Origin: Sipunculus nudus
Lineage: Eukaryota > Annelida > Sipuncula > Golfingiida > Sipunculidae
Assembly: GCA_026874595.1 (NCBI GenBank)
Contig: CM049312.1
Span: 63,890,929-63,954,928 of the forward strand
Direction: 5' to 3'
Length of the DNA stretch: 64,000 nt
Every line of letters starts with the position of its first letter. The first letter of the stretch is position 1. The translations under genes and the position numbers were made by a program. Of the stretch, positions 26,231 through 39,971 are shown in pieces. The notes under the pieces were generated by a model. That model saw only the letters and a program-made list of their open reading frames with translations. It made no database searches and was not told where the DNA came from.

Positions 26231-27659
26231 GTATCCGCAAAACTTTGTTTTGGCGAATACAATTAAATATGGAACAGAGAATGCAAACTTTATACGTGTG
26301 ATGCTTAGCTGATAGTAAATTAATATGATATTCTTTCAGTTGTATTGATATTTGCATGATTTCGATTGGACATATTTACATGGCTTCATTTTGCAATAAA
26401 ATTAGCAAATATAACGAAAATGCTTGTTCCGTATCCAATTAATAAGTCAATGTGGTCAAAGAAGATAACAATGTGAACCATCTAAGCAAGAACAGTAATA
26501 GCTGTAATGGGTGCTGGATGTGGGTCACTCTATTAGCATACAAATAACAAAACACGGTGTTTGAGTTACCGTCATTGACAAGGGTGATAAGTGGTTAATT
26601 AATTGACGTTTTATTAATTACCGACACTTGATGATACATGTATATAGAATTATAATGGTGTCAGTGTTTTAGGATAAACGACAACTAAATGCTTCTATTA
26701 GAGTCTATTAATGTTGACAGGCCAGAATATATGCTATGAAATTACACTTATTATACTCAGGTGTAACAGAAATATAAACTTTCAGTTTACAGTTTGCTGT
26801 ACACATTGTACCAATACATTTAATGTATACCCTACATGTCCTTCTTGGATTTCAACATACTGTATACGCGAGTGCATATGTTTTACGTCATATAAAAGTC
26901 CAAGGCCGCTTGCATTTATTATTTACTGTTCCTCCAATTTGAAGAGTTTTATAATGGGAGTCTAGCCACTTGCGATGAAAATAAAATATTACATATCATT
27001 TATATTGATCAATATAATAACAAATTTATAAAAAATGTAATTTAAAGTACATTTTCATACTAGTAATGTAGACCTGATTGCAAATGTAATCATATTTTGT
27101 ATCAGTTTGTGGCAAATAAAATATTCATTTGATGAAGCTTATCGCGTAAATATTACTTATGGATAAATAAGTATACTTCATGATTAAAACTTTGACAAAA
27201 TGGACATGTACTTGACCATTAATCCAGAACAGTTCATTTTCCACAGTTAAACTAGCTAAGGATGTTACAAACATTCATATAGCACATTCAATATCAAGCA
27301 TTAAGATAAGGATTTGAAAAAGAGTATAAAGGTCAGGGTAACGAAACAAGAACCAAGTCGTCTGAGGACAACAAAGCTAATTGGTACGGGGCATTCAGAA
27401 AATCCTTAACCTTTAACCCCAAAATTACATGTGGGATTCCTAACCCCCATATACAATACATATATGAAATATGAAAGCTATATGGTGAGTGGTTGTTGAG
27501 TTATAAAGAGTTGTCCCTAAACTTTAACCTGAGCTGGGTTGGGATCTGTACAAATTTGTACAAATGTGGTCTAATTACTGGCCGAGAAATTAAAATATGA
27601 TAAAAACTGTTAATAGTTGTGCCAGGAATTGTCATTGTACATCAGTGTATTAAGTTTAA
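26231..27659. other. AT-rich non-genic stretch
   Basis: No exon or recognisable element seen on either strand. The open frame at 26711-26965 has no domain signature. Confidence 0.4.
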
Positions 27660-29290
27660 CTTTCAAGCTATACGTCGGCCATAGGGTAAGAGGTCACTGA
27701 AGCGCGTCGATGTCTCCAAGTTGTAAGTGGACAAGAATGTCTCCCTCCTCAAAACTGACCTCAATAGGAAGCTAGCGGAGCTACACTTTGACAAGTTAGA
27801 TATCAAGAATGACTGGGCAGCGTTTAGAGATCTAGTCCAATCCACCTCACTGTATGTTCTTGGACCAACAACTGTGAGGCACAAGGACTGGTTTGATGAG
27901 AACGATAACAAGATACAAGGGCTCCTCAAAGAAAAACACAGGCTTCACCTTGTGTACCAACAGGTCCCCACCTCAATCTCAAAGAAAGCGGTCTTCACAA
28001 ACATCCACCGCTTGGTCCAGACTAAACTACGCAGCATGCAAGATACCTGGCTAGGAGTCAAAACACTAGAGATCCAGAGATACGCGGATATGCATGGCTC
28101 TAAAAAATTCTATCATGATGCTCTCAAAGCTTCCGACTTCCCAGTAGGCAACGGAGTTAAACAATCCTGCGTTCTATAGCTCTAAAACTGTTCAACATGA
28201 TGTTTGCTGCATTTCTAATGGCCGCTTTTAACAAGGACGATCTTGGAGTCGGTGTTAGATACCGCACAGATGGGAAGCTCCTCAATCGCAGAAGACTCTA
28301 TGCTGTCACGAAAGTCAGGACAACCATTATCCGTGACCTGCTCTTTACTGACGATTGCGCCTTGAATGCATCTTCAGAATCAGACATGCAGCACAAAATG
28401 TACCAGTTTTTTCGTGCATGCGACAACCTTTGGGCATACCATGAGCATAAAGAAGACAGATATGATGCACCAACCAGCACAAGGAAAGCAATATAACGTA
28501 CCTTCCATCATGGTGCATGGATCAAATCTGAAGATGGTGGGAAAAAAATCACGTATCGGGGGAGCACATTGTCAAAACAACAAACATAGATGATGAGGTC
28601 AACATTAGAGTAGCAAAGCCAGCATTTTGCGAGCGCAGAACATCCATATTAAAACCAAGATCCAGGCCTTAAAGGCTGTAGTCATCACTACCCTGCTGTA
28701 TGGCTGCGAGACATGGAATATCTATGCAAGACATGCCAAATAACCGAACCACTTTCACCTGACCTGCCTTCGTCGACTGATGAATAACAGAAAGCAAGAC
28801 AAAGTTCCAGATACTGAGGTCCTAAGATGTGCCGACCTCCCATGGTCCATGCATCATCTTACATCTATCCCAGGTCCAATGGGCAGGTCACGTTTGCCGC
28901 ATGCCAGATACAAGACTCCCAAAACAACTTTTGTATGGAGAACTTTAGTGTCTGGAAAAAGGTCCATAGGAGGTCATCGCAGGCGCTACAAGGAGAGTCT
29001 GAAAGCATCACTGAAAAAAAACTATCCATCAATACAGATACATTGGAAAGTCTAGCGCAGGATCGAAAAGCATGGCATGCAGCTGCACACATAGATGCAG
29101 TAGACGATGAGATGGCATGACTAGCGGAGTCCAAGAGAAAACGTGAGTTCCGCAAGGCGGGGATGGCAACTACCTCAACGGCAACCACCGATCATAAGTA
29201 TGCAACATGTGGGAGGTTCTTCTGTGCCCGGATCGGCTTGACAAATCATCTCCGGTGACACAAAGTTAGGTCAACTACAAAACCTTGATA
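27660..29290 (+). mobile_element. Decayed LINE (non-LTR retrotransposon) with internal deletion
   Basis: Several frames on + read as one LINE ORF2. First is the pre-RT region: DWFDENDNKIQGLLKEKHRL, then FTNIHRLVQTKLRSMQDTWL and KKFYHDALKA. Next comes NGVKQSCVL with the palm box LLFTDDCALNAS (YxDD-type box reading FTDD) and SDMQHKMYQF. Then comes the post-RT region: DKVPDTEVLRCADLP, SGKRSIGGHRRRYKESLKA, and a C-terminal CCHH-like end (YATCGRFFCARIGLTNHLR). The RT fingers and palm between KKFYHDALKA and NGVKQSCVL are missing, and there are frameshifts and stops throughout. It sits between the arms of the 23-31 kb inverted pair. Clade not assigned. Confidence 0.88.
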
Positions 29291-29544
29291 ATCATAGTCA
29301 TCTTCGCAAAGCGATGGACGAACATTTAGCTAATGATATATTCAGTGGTCTACTGGATGGTAAGACCAATTAAAACGCGGCACCTTGATACCCTAGCATA
29401 GGTAACCAAAGGGTGAGGTATTATATAATACGTATCATAACCTCCACGAAACTCACGATTTGATCCGTGGCTCATTACATATGCAAATGAGTTACATCAT
29501 TATTACATGATATTTTTTTTTAGTCTTTGGAAGGGGAAGACCAA

Positions 29545-30925
29545 TCAGTTATTATCAGGGGGACCAATTATCTAAGTAAGTAGACAAACCATTTAATCAC
29601 ATTAGTAATAGTATATGCTTCTTAATTACATTCAATAAAAAATTCAAATCAGCATTACTATTCCTAATGGAAATATCATGCAAATGTAATTGTAATTACT
29701 TTAAAAAAGACACAAATATATAAATTAGCTTTAAAATTGAAACGAAAACATTACCTCTAATAAATAACTTATTAAGCTACTGTTTTCGTCATGATGTCCT
29801 TATGACAAGACCCTACTCTAATCTCGATAATCTCGTCTAATTTGCATAATATATCTGCATTTTATTAATTAAAATATAAGATTTATATAGACATAGGTTA
29901 TATATCATCATATTTGAATATTTTAACCCGAAATATTTATTCTTTCTATAAAAAGCCAAATAATCAAGATTTTTTGTTGTCCAATCAATTCTACATATTC
30001 ATTCAAATATGCAAATTTATGCAAATTATCTAAAAAGATATGAACAGTACAACATTTTTTATAACAGAAATTGATACTACAGAAAAAAAAAATTACCCTA
30101 GAATCAACCAAGAACAGTTTTCGGTTGAGGATTATCAAATTGTTTGCCTTAACTCTGTCTAAAATGACTGTTTTTGAATAATATATAACCCTGGTTTTAA
30201 TATGGCCTCCATTTATCCAAGATGGCGGAAGAAAAATGCAAACATCGATTTTAAGTTATTTTATGGTCTAAAGTCAGGATAAAGTATGTTTGCAAAAATC
30301 TACATGAAAATTCCACAGGAGCCAGCAATTAGACATAATTGTATACACTACAAAGCATGCACAGAAACCAGTGTACTTAAAGTCTTGTTTGTATGCACTA
30401 ACATTTCTATTCCCACAGACTTACCCTAATTTGCATAAATTTGTGGCTGTTTCATCACAAAATACTCCATTAACCCTGGCATATTTGATATTAATTTATT
30501 CCTCAGTAGCTGTTCTTTTCATCTGATAACATTTTGCGGCTCCTTTTCACACATTTGCAAATCTACAGAAAATATAGGTGCATATATAGCAAATTTTAAA
30601 ATAAAATTAGCATCTAATTTACATAATAAATATGCAAATTTCTTATTTTTTATAATATTTTTCTGTTTTCAGAATCTGTAAAGGAAAGAATACATTGTTG
30701 TGAAGACTGCAAGTGCCTATCGTTAATATTAATTAAGATATTAACAAACAAGTGAAATTAATTATTTTATCTAAAATTTGAGAGGTTGCCATGGAAACGG
30801 GTTAATAAATATGCCAAAGAACAATTTTCTGAAGCCACGACCTATTTTTTTAGAATGAGGAGATGACTACCTCTTTTAACTTGTAGGTCGTGTCTTGTTA
30901 TACCTCTGGTTGGGGTTACACCTAT
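29545..30925 (-). mobile_element. AT-rich dispersed element, right copy of the inverted pair
   Basis: Reverse-complement match to 23060-24690 (same landmark motifs in mirrored order: 'gcttaataagtt', 'ttaccctagaat', 'aagatggcgg', 'aggtcgtg' twice, 'accccaacc'). No ORF of note. Confidence 0.6.
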
Positions 30926-33900
30926 TTCTAAGCCTCTTTTGGGAGGTTGGCCGCTAGTCTAACAGGGGTGCCTGTTTATTTGTTCCGTTATAGATATAAG
31001 TCTATATATTATATTATATCCTACACATTTTTCATATACATATACTCTGTCGAAATCTCGTTTACAAGTTAGTACATGTGATGTGGATACTTTCAGCCCT
31101 GTGCGTTGGCCTGATGAATTATTGATTCGTGGAAAACGTAATCAACAGAACTGTCTTGAAAAAAGAATGTTCTTCTTGTTTGTACCTATTCTTTAACATA
31201 CATATATACATTTGGCGCATACTACGACTGGCTGTCAGAGTGCCGTTATATCCTTTAGCACACTTTAAGACTCTTTGGGGATGTAATTCTTTTCGTCATT
31301 TCTGACAACGCCTCATGGCCGACAAGTACGCTGTCACATACCAATCATACCAATCATTAACTATTTTAGTATACTTGTAGTACACCTAACATGAGCGAGA
31401 CAAACTTCGTTTTAAATCAGCATATTGGTAAATCACGTTTCCTGAATTTCTGACCGCATGAATACAAGCAAAGTTCACACGGGTTACTTGACGGCAGCCA
31501 AACTGTTCGTGATACAGGAAATGACTCGTTACCATAAAGACGGAGTTTCAGTTTGGGTTGTGAGTTCACATGTATTATTTGGTGTTAATTCATCATTCGT
31601 AGTATAATGTTAAGATTATGGGCTGATTACCACGATATGATTGCAACTTGCTGGAAGATCACTGCGATGCATTCCTCGATATGACTTGTATCACAACTCA
31701 TGTAAGCTTACCAGCCCAATATGTGTGCCTACTGATTCGGGTTGTCAAGGCTACACACATATTTGCTTACAAAGAGATATCATTGACACCTTGAATTCAG
31801 CTATAATAGTTTTAGTCTCTACAGGTAAAATTTTAAGATATACAATCACGCCTTATTCTCTGCTTTTGTACTCGTTACCCCTTTAATGTATAACTGTACT
31901 CAACAGTGGCAATTGTGAATTCCTCATAGTTCTGATCATGTCAGAACTAGTTTCGGCTTTTGCAATGGTGTACCAGCAATAATGACTCAACCGTTTAGAT
32001 ATATTTGCACAAATATGCATCAAATATCTGTTTTGGAGACCTCGCACCTGAGGCCATAACAAGAACACATATGGTATACTATACCGTAGTTTCACAGTTA
32101 TTTTTTTGAAAATATGAACTAAACTTTTTGTAACTGTCATGAGACAGTTAGGGATCTTCACCTGTCCCCCCGTCCACCCCGAACCCCTGTACTTGATTGA
32201 GAGGCACAGCAATCTTGTATAATAAATTGAATTTGGCTGAAAAAGCTGACGTTACATTTTCGTAATTTGCATATTTATTAAAAAAAAACTATTAAAGATA
32301 TCGCTACCAAACTTGTCACTGCACTCCAGTTTTGTAAATGACACATGTATGTACTGGTTTCAACTTTCTAGGCCTAATTTTATCTGAAAACATATCCTAA
32401 CTGAAAAGGGCTTAGTCTCCTATCCTTTGGCTTTGCGTGAGTGAAATCGACGATTTATCCCTAAAATGTTGGGTATCAAATATTATTGAAGCCTTTTCAT
32501 CCCCTTGTTTGTACCCTTTATAGATAAGAAGAACCTCGACATTTAACATTTGAAAAATCGCACTTTTTGATCCCTGTGACCTTGAGAAATAGGTCAATGT
32601 CACTTAAACTAGGTCGAATTTATAAGCCTATGGTATACATTGTGTAAGAATCAATGAAATCGTAAAAACATTCAGAATAATAATAATAATGAACTATGAA
32701 CTGGTGGTGATAATTATGTACTCCCTTTTCTTATTGCAGATGTTGGGAGATAGCGTTTAATTTGTCCATTTAAGCACTGAATTAATTTTCCAGAAAACTA
32801 TGTTTTATTTGGTTAATGCATAATCATTATAAGCATATGAAGTATATCGTTTGCCACTGACAGTTTGACGCCAGTGATTTGGAAAAAAAGTTATGTGTGC
32901 TAATGTGACAGGCAGCGTAAGGTTTCGAAATATCAATATGTAAAAGCTTAATAGTGAAAAATATGTGGCAATAAGTTTCCTTTCATTTTCACTGGCTTTT
33001 TTTTTTAACCACAAGGCACACACGAATAAAAAAAATCTAACTTTGTAACAAAGAGGCTAGTAGCGTCAAAACCTTGGATTAACAAGTGCATATGGAATTC
33101 ACTGAAGCTCAGAATATTTTTTTTTAAAAATGTGTTAATGATATGTTAATGAAAACTCGGAATAAACACGAGAGATTTTAGCAGCAGAATTAAGTTAAGA
33201 AACTAATCTTGTGCAGATGTAAGAAACAGTTCACATACAAGTGTTATGAAGCAACCATAGCCTGGGCAAGGATTATATCAAAATGTCATACATCACAGTT
33301 AAGATTATTAGTTAAGTTTAACTCTGATCACCATTTAAATCAATCTGAATATTCAAGATACCCTGGCCTTGACCTGCCAGCAACCTGAACAGTGTGACCT
33401 AAATTTACATTGTAGTATCAACCTCGATTTGCTTGACTTCAATATAGAACATCAATAGAATGCACTGACATGATCAATAGAATGCCACTTCCTTGACCAC
33501 AGGCCAATGGTAAGGAGATTGTAGTAATATTTTCAAATAGGAATCAGTGTCATCTCAAATTGTTTTCTTTTGTTTTGGGTATAATAGTTCGCAGCGTTTT
33601 TTTAATGAGAACCAAATTGAATTACCAATCGTTTTGTCCAAATGATGCCTATAATGTTCACTCTGAATCGATCTTTAGTCGAGGTAATATTTAAGATATC
33701 TTCACATACTAGTCATTGAGAAAAGACAAACATTCTTACCAGCTTATCATATTTAACGTAAAGCAATAATAAAACTAATCCGATCAAGATAGTCATATTT
33801 AGATTGTTTATTGCATTGAGTCTTGAAGCAAATCCTATGAAGAATCTGGGGGATTTCCCCGTTACTGTCAATCGATGTAGAAAGTCTATTTTAGACATTA

Positions 33901-34140
33901 TCTTAAGAGCAAGGGTAAAAGTTCCAGCACTGGAGAGAATTTAAACCCTTCAAGAAAGGAAAAGGATAGTGTTTTAAAGGAACGCTAGTCTGAGAAAAAA
34001 AAAAAAAAACATGAAATGTTGCGGACGCGTGGACCTACCGGGGAAAGCGTCTGATTTTGCGTTATATTTTTGTTTTTATTTATACCTGTGGCATTATATT
34101 CATTTTGGCAGAAACATAGATAATGACTTTTAAAGACATG
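30926..34140. other. Non-genic stretch left of the large inverted duplication
   Basis: No exon with domain signature on either strand. The ORFs at 31641-31886 and 31883-32212 have no recognisable features. An A run (about 33997-34010) is present. Confidence 0.4.
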
Positions 34141-35794
34141 TAATTAATTATGAAATCAAAATAGAAAAGTATGATTAACATCTTAAAATCATTTCATGAA
34201 TGTTCTCAATTCACACAGAACAATATTTAAAATAATAAAGACAGCTCCAGGAGTTTATTGAGAGCTAGTGATTGGTGTGTCCACCCATTATATTATCAGC
34301 TATCAACGAAATAGAGCCAATAAGATACTCAGAGAGAACCATAAAATAATAAAATGGCACACAATTTGAGTAAAATGATAGCCTGTGGTATGACCATTGA
34401 AAGTTCAAACACGTTTTTTGTATTCAAGTCTATCATAATTTAAAATTTAAGTATGTTATATTATACATAAAACAAAGCTCTTAATACCGTTTATTATTCA
34501 TCATATATATAAAACAAGGAATCGCACAGGCTAGTTCAAGCCAATCGACAATATATTGCCCAAGAAATAATACACCCTCAAAAACTCAGATTTACCCCCC
34601 CCCCCCCCCCCCAAAAAAAAAAAATCGGCTGCTTAAAATTCCAGTTTTGGTAATAGTCTGGTTATTCAGCGTGGAACAACTACATGTATTCTTGGCAGCT
34701 TAATCAATATGAAACGAACCAAATGTTTGATGAAATAAATATGCATTATATTGTGACAATTCTCAATGTGTTTTACATAGGACAGTGACAAACAGACAAT
34801 TACCTTGAGGGAAATGCGATAAAAAAGATTACTGCCGTTTTAAAACATGTTTTTAACGAACAGGTAAATGTTTTTGGTATTTCTTTATGGTAATTCCATG
34901 CGAAAATGTGTTCTTTACGTTCATGTTCGACGCTTTTCAATATATTTATATTTTGTACAAAGTATTTAATTTTTCAGGTCTTTATTTTATAGCTTGTTGT
35001 TATCTGAATCAAAACGAAAGATAGATGAATTCTCATTTTTTTTTCAAATGAAATCAAAATGAAAATACTACTTTTTTACTTCTTACATGTTGACATGAGG
35101 TTGATTATTCTGTCATTCAATAAGTAAAATAAAAACATGAAAACAGCTTGGTTCATATATCGATCCTATTTATAATAAGATGATTATTATTAACATGGAT
35201 TTGACATTCGCGCCTTGTTAGAAATACCTGGGACCAAGGGATGACCTGTCACCGGAATAAAGTTAACATAATGGGCGGCTGGTATTCAAAAGTAAAGAAT
35301 AAAACGCATAACATTTTACGATATCTAAATGTATACATTCTTTGATAAAGATTCCATTTACATAACAAATATATTGATTTGTCTGAAACAAAAATGTATG
35401 ACGAACTTATCAGAGCCGCTCGAATTGAATATGTGTCAGGGAAACTATCACTGAAGATAGAGAGACATATTAGCTTTTTCCTATGAGAGAAGGCGTTGAT
35501 GTGGTAAAGGTTGAAAGCATACAATGTCGATGCAGTCATCGCAGGCAATTCTTTGACAAACTTACTGAGAATGTACCAATGCTGTAGGGAATTCTAGGAG
35601 GCAGTGAGGAAGCTAGTCAGACCAAAGGTAATCAAAGGACGTTAATGGAAATTTATTAATAATGTCCTCAATTATGACTTGTATGTACACACGTTCTAAT
35701 AATCTTAAGATATTCAATTGAAATGTTTTATGTAGCAACAAAACATATGTCTAAATTATTTAAAGCCCTGGAAAAGAATATACATAATAAATCT

Positions 35795-36235
35795 TTATTT
35801 TGGATGAGGTAACTGCCTCCATGTGTAATGCTTGCTTAACTGCATGTACCATGTACACCTGCAGAATACCATATACGCGATTACCCTGGTTCCAGCCAGG
35901 CTCGATGTACCACCCCTGCAGTGTATCATCCTCATTACTGGGTAATACCACCGAGGAACCACCGAAGGGCACACTTGATGTGAGTGAAACACGAATATTG
36001 GGCACATTCTCACCATTGAGCCTGTAGAGCGCCCGTCTTGGACTAGGGTCGCCCCTGAAAAATCTCACCGCCTCGGCTGAAATTTCTGTCTTACAGAATT
36101 GTAACTTTCTAATGTTTCCAAGCACAAAGAACTTGATTCTGGGATAGTCCGGGCTTCAAATCTTATAACAACCAATATCTTCGACCAACCCAAAGTCCCG
36201 GAGATGGTTGTGCTAACTGCTTTCGGGTGTATTGA
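35795..36235 (-). mobile_element. SINE-like dispersed repeat, left-arm copy
   Basis: Minus strand. A head region (about 36235-36150) has a tRNA-like gttagcacaacca stretch. The body follows, with tcagccgaggcggtgaga, ggggcgaccc and ctgcagaatacca. A 121-codon open frame (35760-36125) is shared with the right-arm copy at 58622-59080. Nearly all differences I can read between the two translations change the amino acid, and the older copy at 11945-12345 has no frame, so I do not call it a gene. Confidence 0.55.
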
Positions 36236-36899
36236 TATTTTTTTTTGTTATTCAGGACATCCTTGAAACCTTTGTAGATGATCAGTAAGTGTATGTTAAC
36301 CTTTTCATCGTTTCGGTACTGTTTTGAGGTTACCAAGATCTAGCACACACTGAACTCTTAAGGATTTTTTCATTGTTGCTTTACAAATAGAAGTTGGTGC
36401 ATCTAACAAAGAGAATAATTCTATTAAAAATAAGAAATCAATAATATGCATTACTAGGTCTATAGTGCTTTCCGCGAGAAACCCAAAATGCTTGCTCTTA
36501 TGAAGAACATAAGCAAATATAAACAGTCAGCAGCCTTATATTTTGAAATACATTTAGCAAGTGACCCATAGGTCATGGTGCTCAGCAGACTGACATGTTT
36601 ACCATATGACCTTGCATAGACAAATAATAAAGATAATGTAGGTGGCATCATTGTTCATGCATATTAGCAAAGAACAACAAATTTCATGACAATCCAATCA
36701 GCCTTTCATGAGGAATCTGTGTCTTTTGCATTATTTATGGGGTGCTCAAACATACCTTAAAACTCTGAGATTATAGCCCACTGTGACCCAATTTCAAGTT
36801 TCTGGGGAGAACATTTGAGGAACTCTCAGGCTGTCACGTTATTAAAATCTGGGCCCAATAGTTATGAGTTGAGCATTTATTTATGTATCACATTTTCAA

Positions 36900-38250
36900 T
36901 TGTTCAGAAGGGTGCTTAAAAGCTCCATAGCTCAGAAAATATGGGTAACAGAGACCTATTTTCATGTTTCCACGGATATTTTTCATAGATTTTAGGTTAG
37001 AAGATTCCAGGTCTAATGTTTATGATTTATATGTGCTCTGCTTTGGTATCAAAATTCAAATTTTTAATTATGCTAAGGGGGGGGGGGTATTTTTAAGCCC
37101 CATAGCTCATAGAATATTGGTAACAGAGACCTATATTCATGTTTCCAACGATATTTTATACAGACCTCCCTGGATGTCAAGTTAGACGATTCTAAGACCA
37201 ATGGTTACGATTTGTGCCCTGTTAATGGACGACCGCATCTTGAAGGTCTCAAAAGCAAAGAGAAAAAAATGTGTTTATTTTTGTTTTAATTTAGGTGGTG
37301 CCACCAGTCGGCAAGAACTGATGAAACACTCCTTGATGCATATGCATGCAAAGAATGATGACGATCAATGCAATAGTTGTTCAGATACCAGAGCTTTTGT
37401 ATCAAATTATTAGTTATTCTGGGGGGGGGGGGGTATTTCTGAGCCCCATAGCTCGGATAATATTGGTGACAGAGACCTTATTTCAGGTTTCCAAGGAGAC
37501 GTTTCATGGGCCTCCCAGCATGTCAATAAAGAAGACTCTAGGTCTGGTGGTCATGATTTGTTCCCTGGTAACAGATGACTGCATGTTTTAAGGTCACAAA
37601 AACAGATTAAAAAAAAGAAAAACAAATCAAAAAAATCCAGATGGCGCTAATAGTCTGCAGAAATTGATGAAACACTCCATGATCAATATCCATGCAAAAC
37701 ATTCATGGTGATCAATGCAATAATGTATCAGATACTTGAGCTTTTGTATCAAATTTTCTATCATTCTTGGGGGTGGGAGAGTACTTCGGAGCCCCATAGC
37801 TCAGAAATGGGTACCAGAGACATAATTTCAAGTTTCCAAAGAGAGTTTTTATAGACCTCCCCGTATTTTAAGTAAGAAGATTCCAGGTCAAACGGTTATG
37901 ATTTGTGCCCTGTTAACTGATGACCACATCTTTAAAGGTCTCAAAAACAGAGAAAAAAGGTAACAATTTGAAACGATACAGGTGGCGCAATCAGTTTTGC
38001 CCTGTTAACAGATGACGGCATCTTTTAAGGTCTCAAAAACAGAGAGAAAAAAAAGGCGTAAAAAAATAAATAAAAAAAACTCGGTGGCGCCTCCAGTCTG
38101 CAGAAACCGATGAAACAATCCATGATTAATATAATGCAAAGAATCATGGTGATCAATGCATTAGTTGTTCAGATGTTTTAGCTTTTTTATCATTTTTTTT
38201 AAATATTTGGGGGGTACTTCGGAGCCCCATAGCTTAAAAATATGGGTAAC
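36900..38250. repeat. ~345 bp tandem array, left arm
   Basis: Units contain 'gccccatagctc' (hits near 37096, 37441, 37791, 38221), 'taacagagacct', 'gatgaccgcatctt', a 'aggtggcgcc' core (near 37292, 37640, 37980, 38082) and 'gtctgcagaaactgatgaaacactcc', with runs of G or A in several units. Spacing is about 345-350, with a partial unit at the inner end. Confidence 0.8.
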
Positions 38251-38948
38251 AGATTTTTTTTCTAGACTCTACACTAGATATTGGGGAACTTTTCAAAATT
38301 GTGCACAGGCTGTTCTGTAGTACAGACTTGTATGAAGAGGTTTCTGCTTAGCTTCCCAGGTGATATGATGAGCATGGTTTGTGTTAAAATCAATAGGGGG
38401 TAAAGGGGAAGTTCGGTGAAAAACTCACTGAAGACAAGACGTCATACATTACTGTCCAATTAGCATGACCAAATAATAAGAGACGGTCTAGTCGTTAATA
38501 TGGGTTAATATATACGACTTGAAGGTAGTATAGATTACACGGCCACTCAGTTAACGCAAGCGCTTTTACTGGCCAAGAGCTGGTTTATTCCAAGATGTTC
38601 TGAAAACGTGTCAGTGAATGCATAGTAGAATGGCAATACGTTGGTAATGTAACTGTGATACTGCCCCGTGTATACATTTCTCTACGTATAAGTGACTGAC
38701 CATATATAATAAAGAATAAATGTTGAAACAGGTAACATTTATGACATTATTGAATGAAAGATTTTAAACGATGTTACATAACCTCGGAAGTAGCAACATT
38801 CTGTCATATTATCGTATTCATAACTTTGTAACTAATTTGAAGTATAATGTTCCCGATGAAACAGCGCCAAATATACGGCTCCATGTAATGTAATGTGAGT
38901 CTATAAACTTTGCCTGTCAGCAGCCATTTTATATCTGTTTTCCACAGA
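38251..38948. other. Upstream flank of the left-arm CTLD gene
   Basis: No exon seen. The segment 38510-38640 and the ~250 bases before the start codon are conserved in the right arm (53279-53750), as expected for the common duplication; promoter elements could lie here but none is recognisable by eye. Confidence 0.4.
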
Positions 38949-39885
38949 ATGATGATCATGCACAAGCGGCAGATTAACAAATGCTTATTCATAGGTAACT
39001 GTTTAAACGTCTCACAGTTTCATGTATGTGTCTCTCAATTATTATAAAATGATATCATTTGGGTCTTTAAAATTAAGGGTAATAAAATTGGCAACAGAAG
39101 CAGTTGTAACAAATGAAACCCAATAAGCGCACAAGGATACGGAAGGAATTTCTAACTTTCATACTTTTCCATAATTTTCTTCTGTATATTCAAGCTTGTC
39201 ATGATTCTTCTTAAAGCAGTTATAGGAGCCATCAGTGTAACTGTAACAACATGTATTGATCCCGCTCGATATTCGGTATTCGAGTGTCCTTCCTGCTGTT
39301 CCGAATACAGCAAAGATCTCAGTGGAACAAAAGTAAAATTTAAAAAAGCGGCAAGTATATTGGAAGAAACAGAAAATTTGCATCAAAAGGAAAGCTACAG
39401 CAAAGATGTTAGTCATACAGAAGCAACATTTCCAAAAACGGAAAGAACATTGGAAGAAATGGGAATAGTGCATCAACAAGAAGAGCAAAATGGAACGTGT
39501 GGTGAGTTTCCATTTACATGAATACTCAAAACTTCCTTTAAGAGTATCGATGTATCTTGTAGCTGCTTTGATTAATGTGTTTTATATGAGTGTTTCTATA
39601 CAGAGGTTATACTTATTTACAACTAGGCAATCCACTATAATGTTCCTTCTAGATAAATGCCCAACAGTTTGGCTGGTTTAACACGTTCAGGATCTGGAGT
39701 ATCATCAATGCATATATAGAGTATATTTTTCAAGAAATCAAAGGTATATTCGTCAATGATTATTTGATTATTTATATAGTGTATTACATTTGGTTATATA
39801 AACTATTGAACTAGTGTTTATAAAGTAGCGTAATAAAGGGGAACTTCCGAAACTTCATAGACTGTCAGAAACGCATGATACATTG

Positions 39886-39971
<86 letters not shown>

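Noticed and set aside
31641-32212. Pair of ORFs on opposite strands near 31.6-32.2 kb
   Set aside because: No domain, leader or splice logic; composition like surrounding non-coding DNA.
35760-36125. 115-121 codon frame shared by both arms (also 58622-59080) as a gene
   Set aside because: Lies in a SINE-like repeat; a third copy lacks the frame, and arm-to-arm differences are mostly non-synonymous.
36900-38250. CRISPR-like array
   Set aside because: Units are ~345 bp, diverged throughout and lack the short-repeat/unique-spacer pattern; genome is eukaryotic.
39201-39219. ATG at 39201 as the start of the left-arm CTLD gene
   Set aside because: A better leader forms when 38949-38994 is spliced to 39220, a structure shared with the paralogue at 20832; kept only as an alternative.
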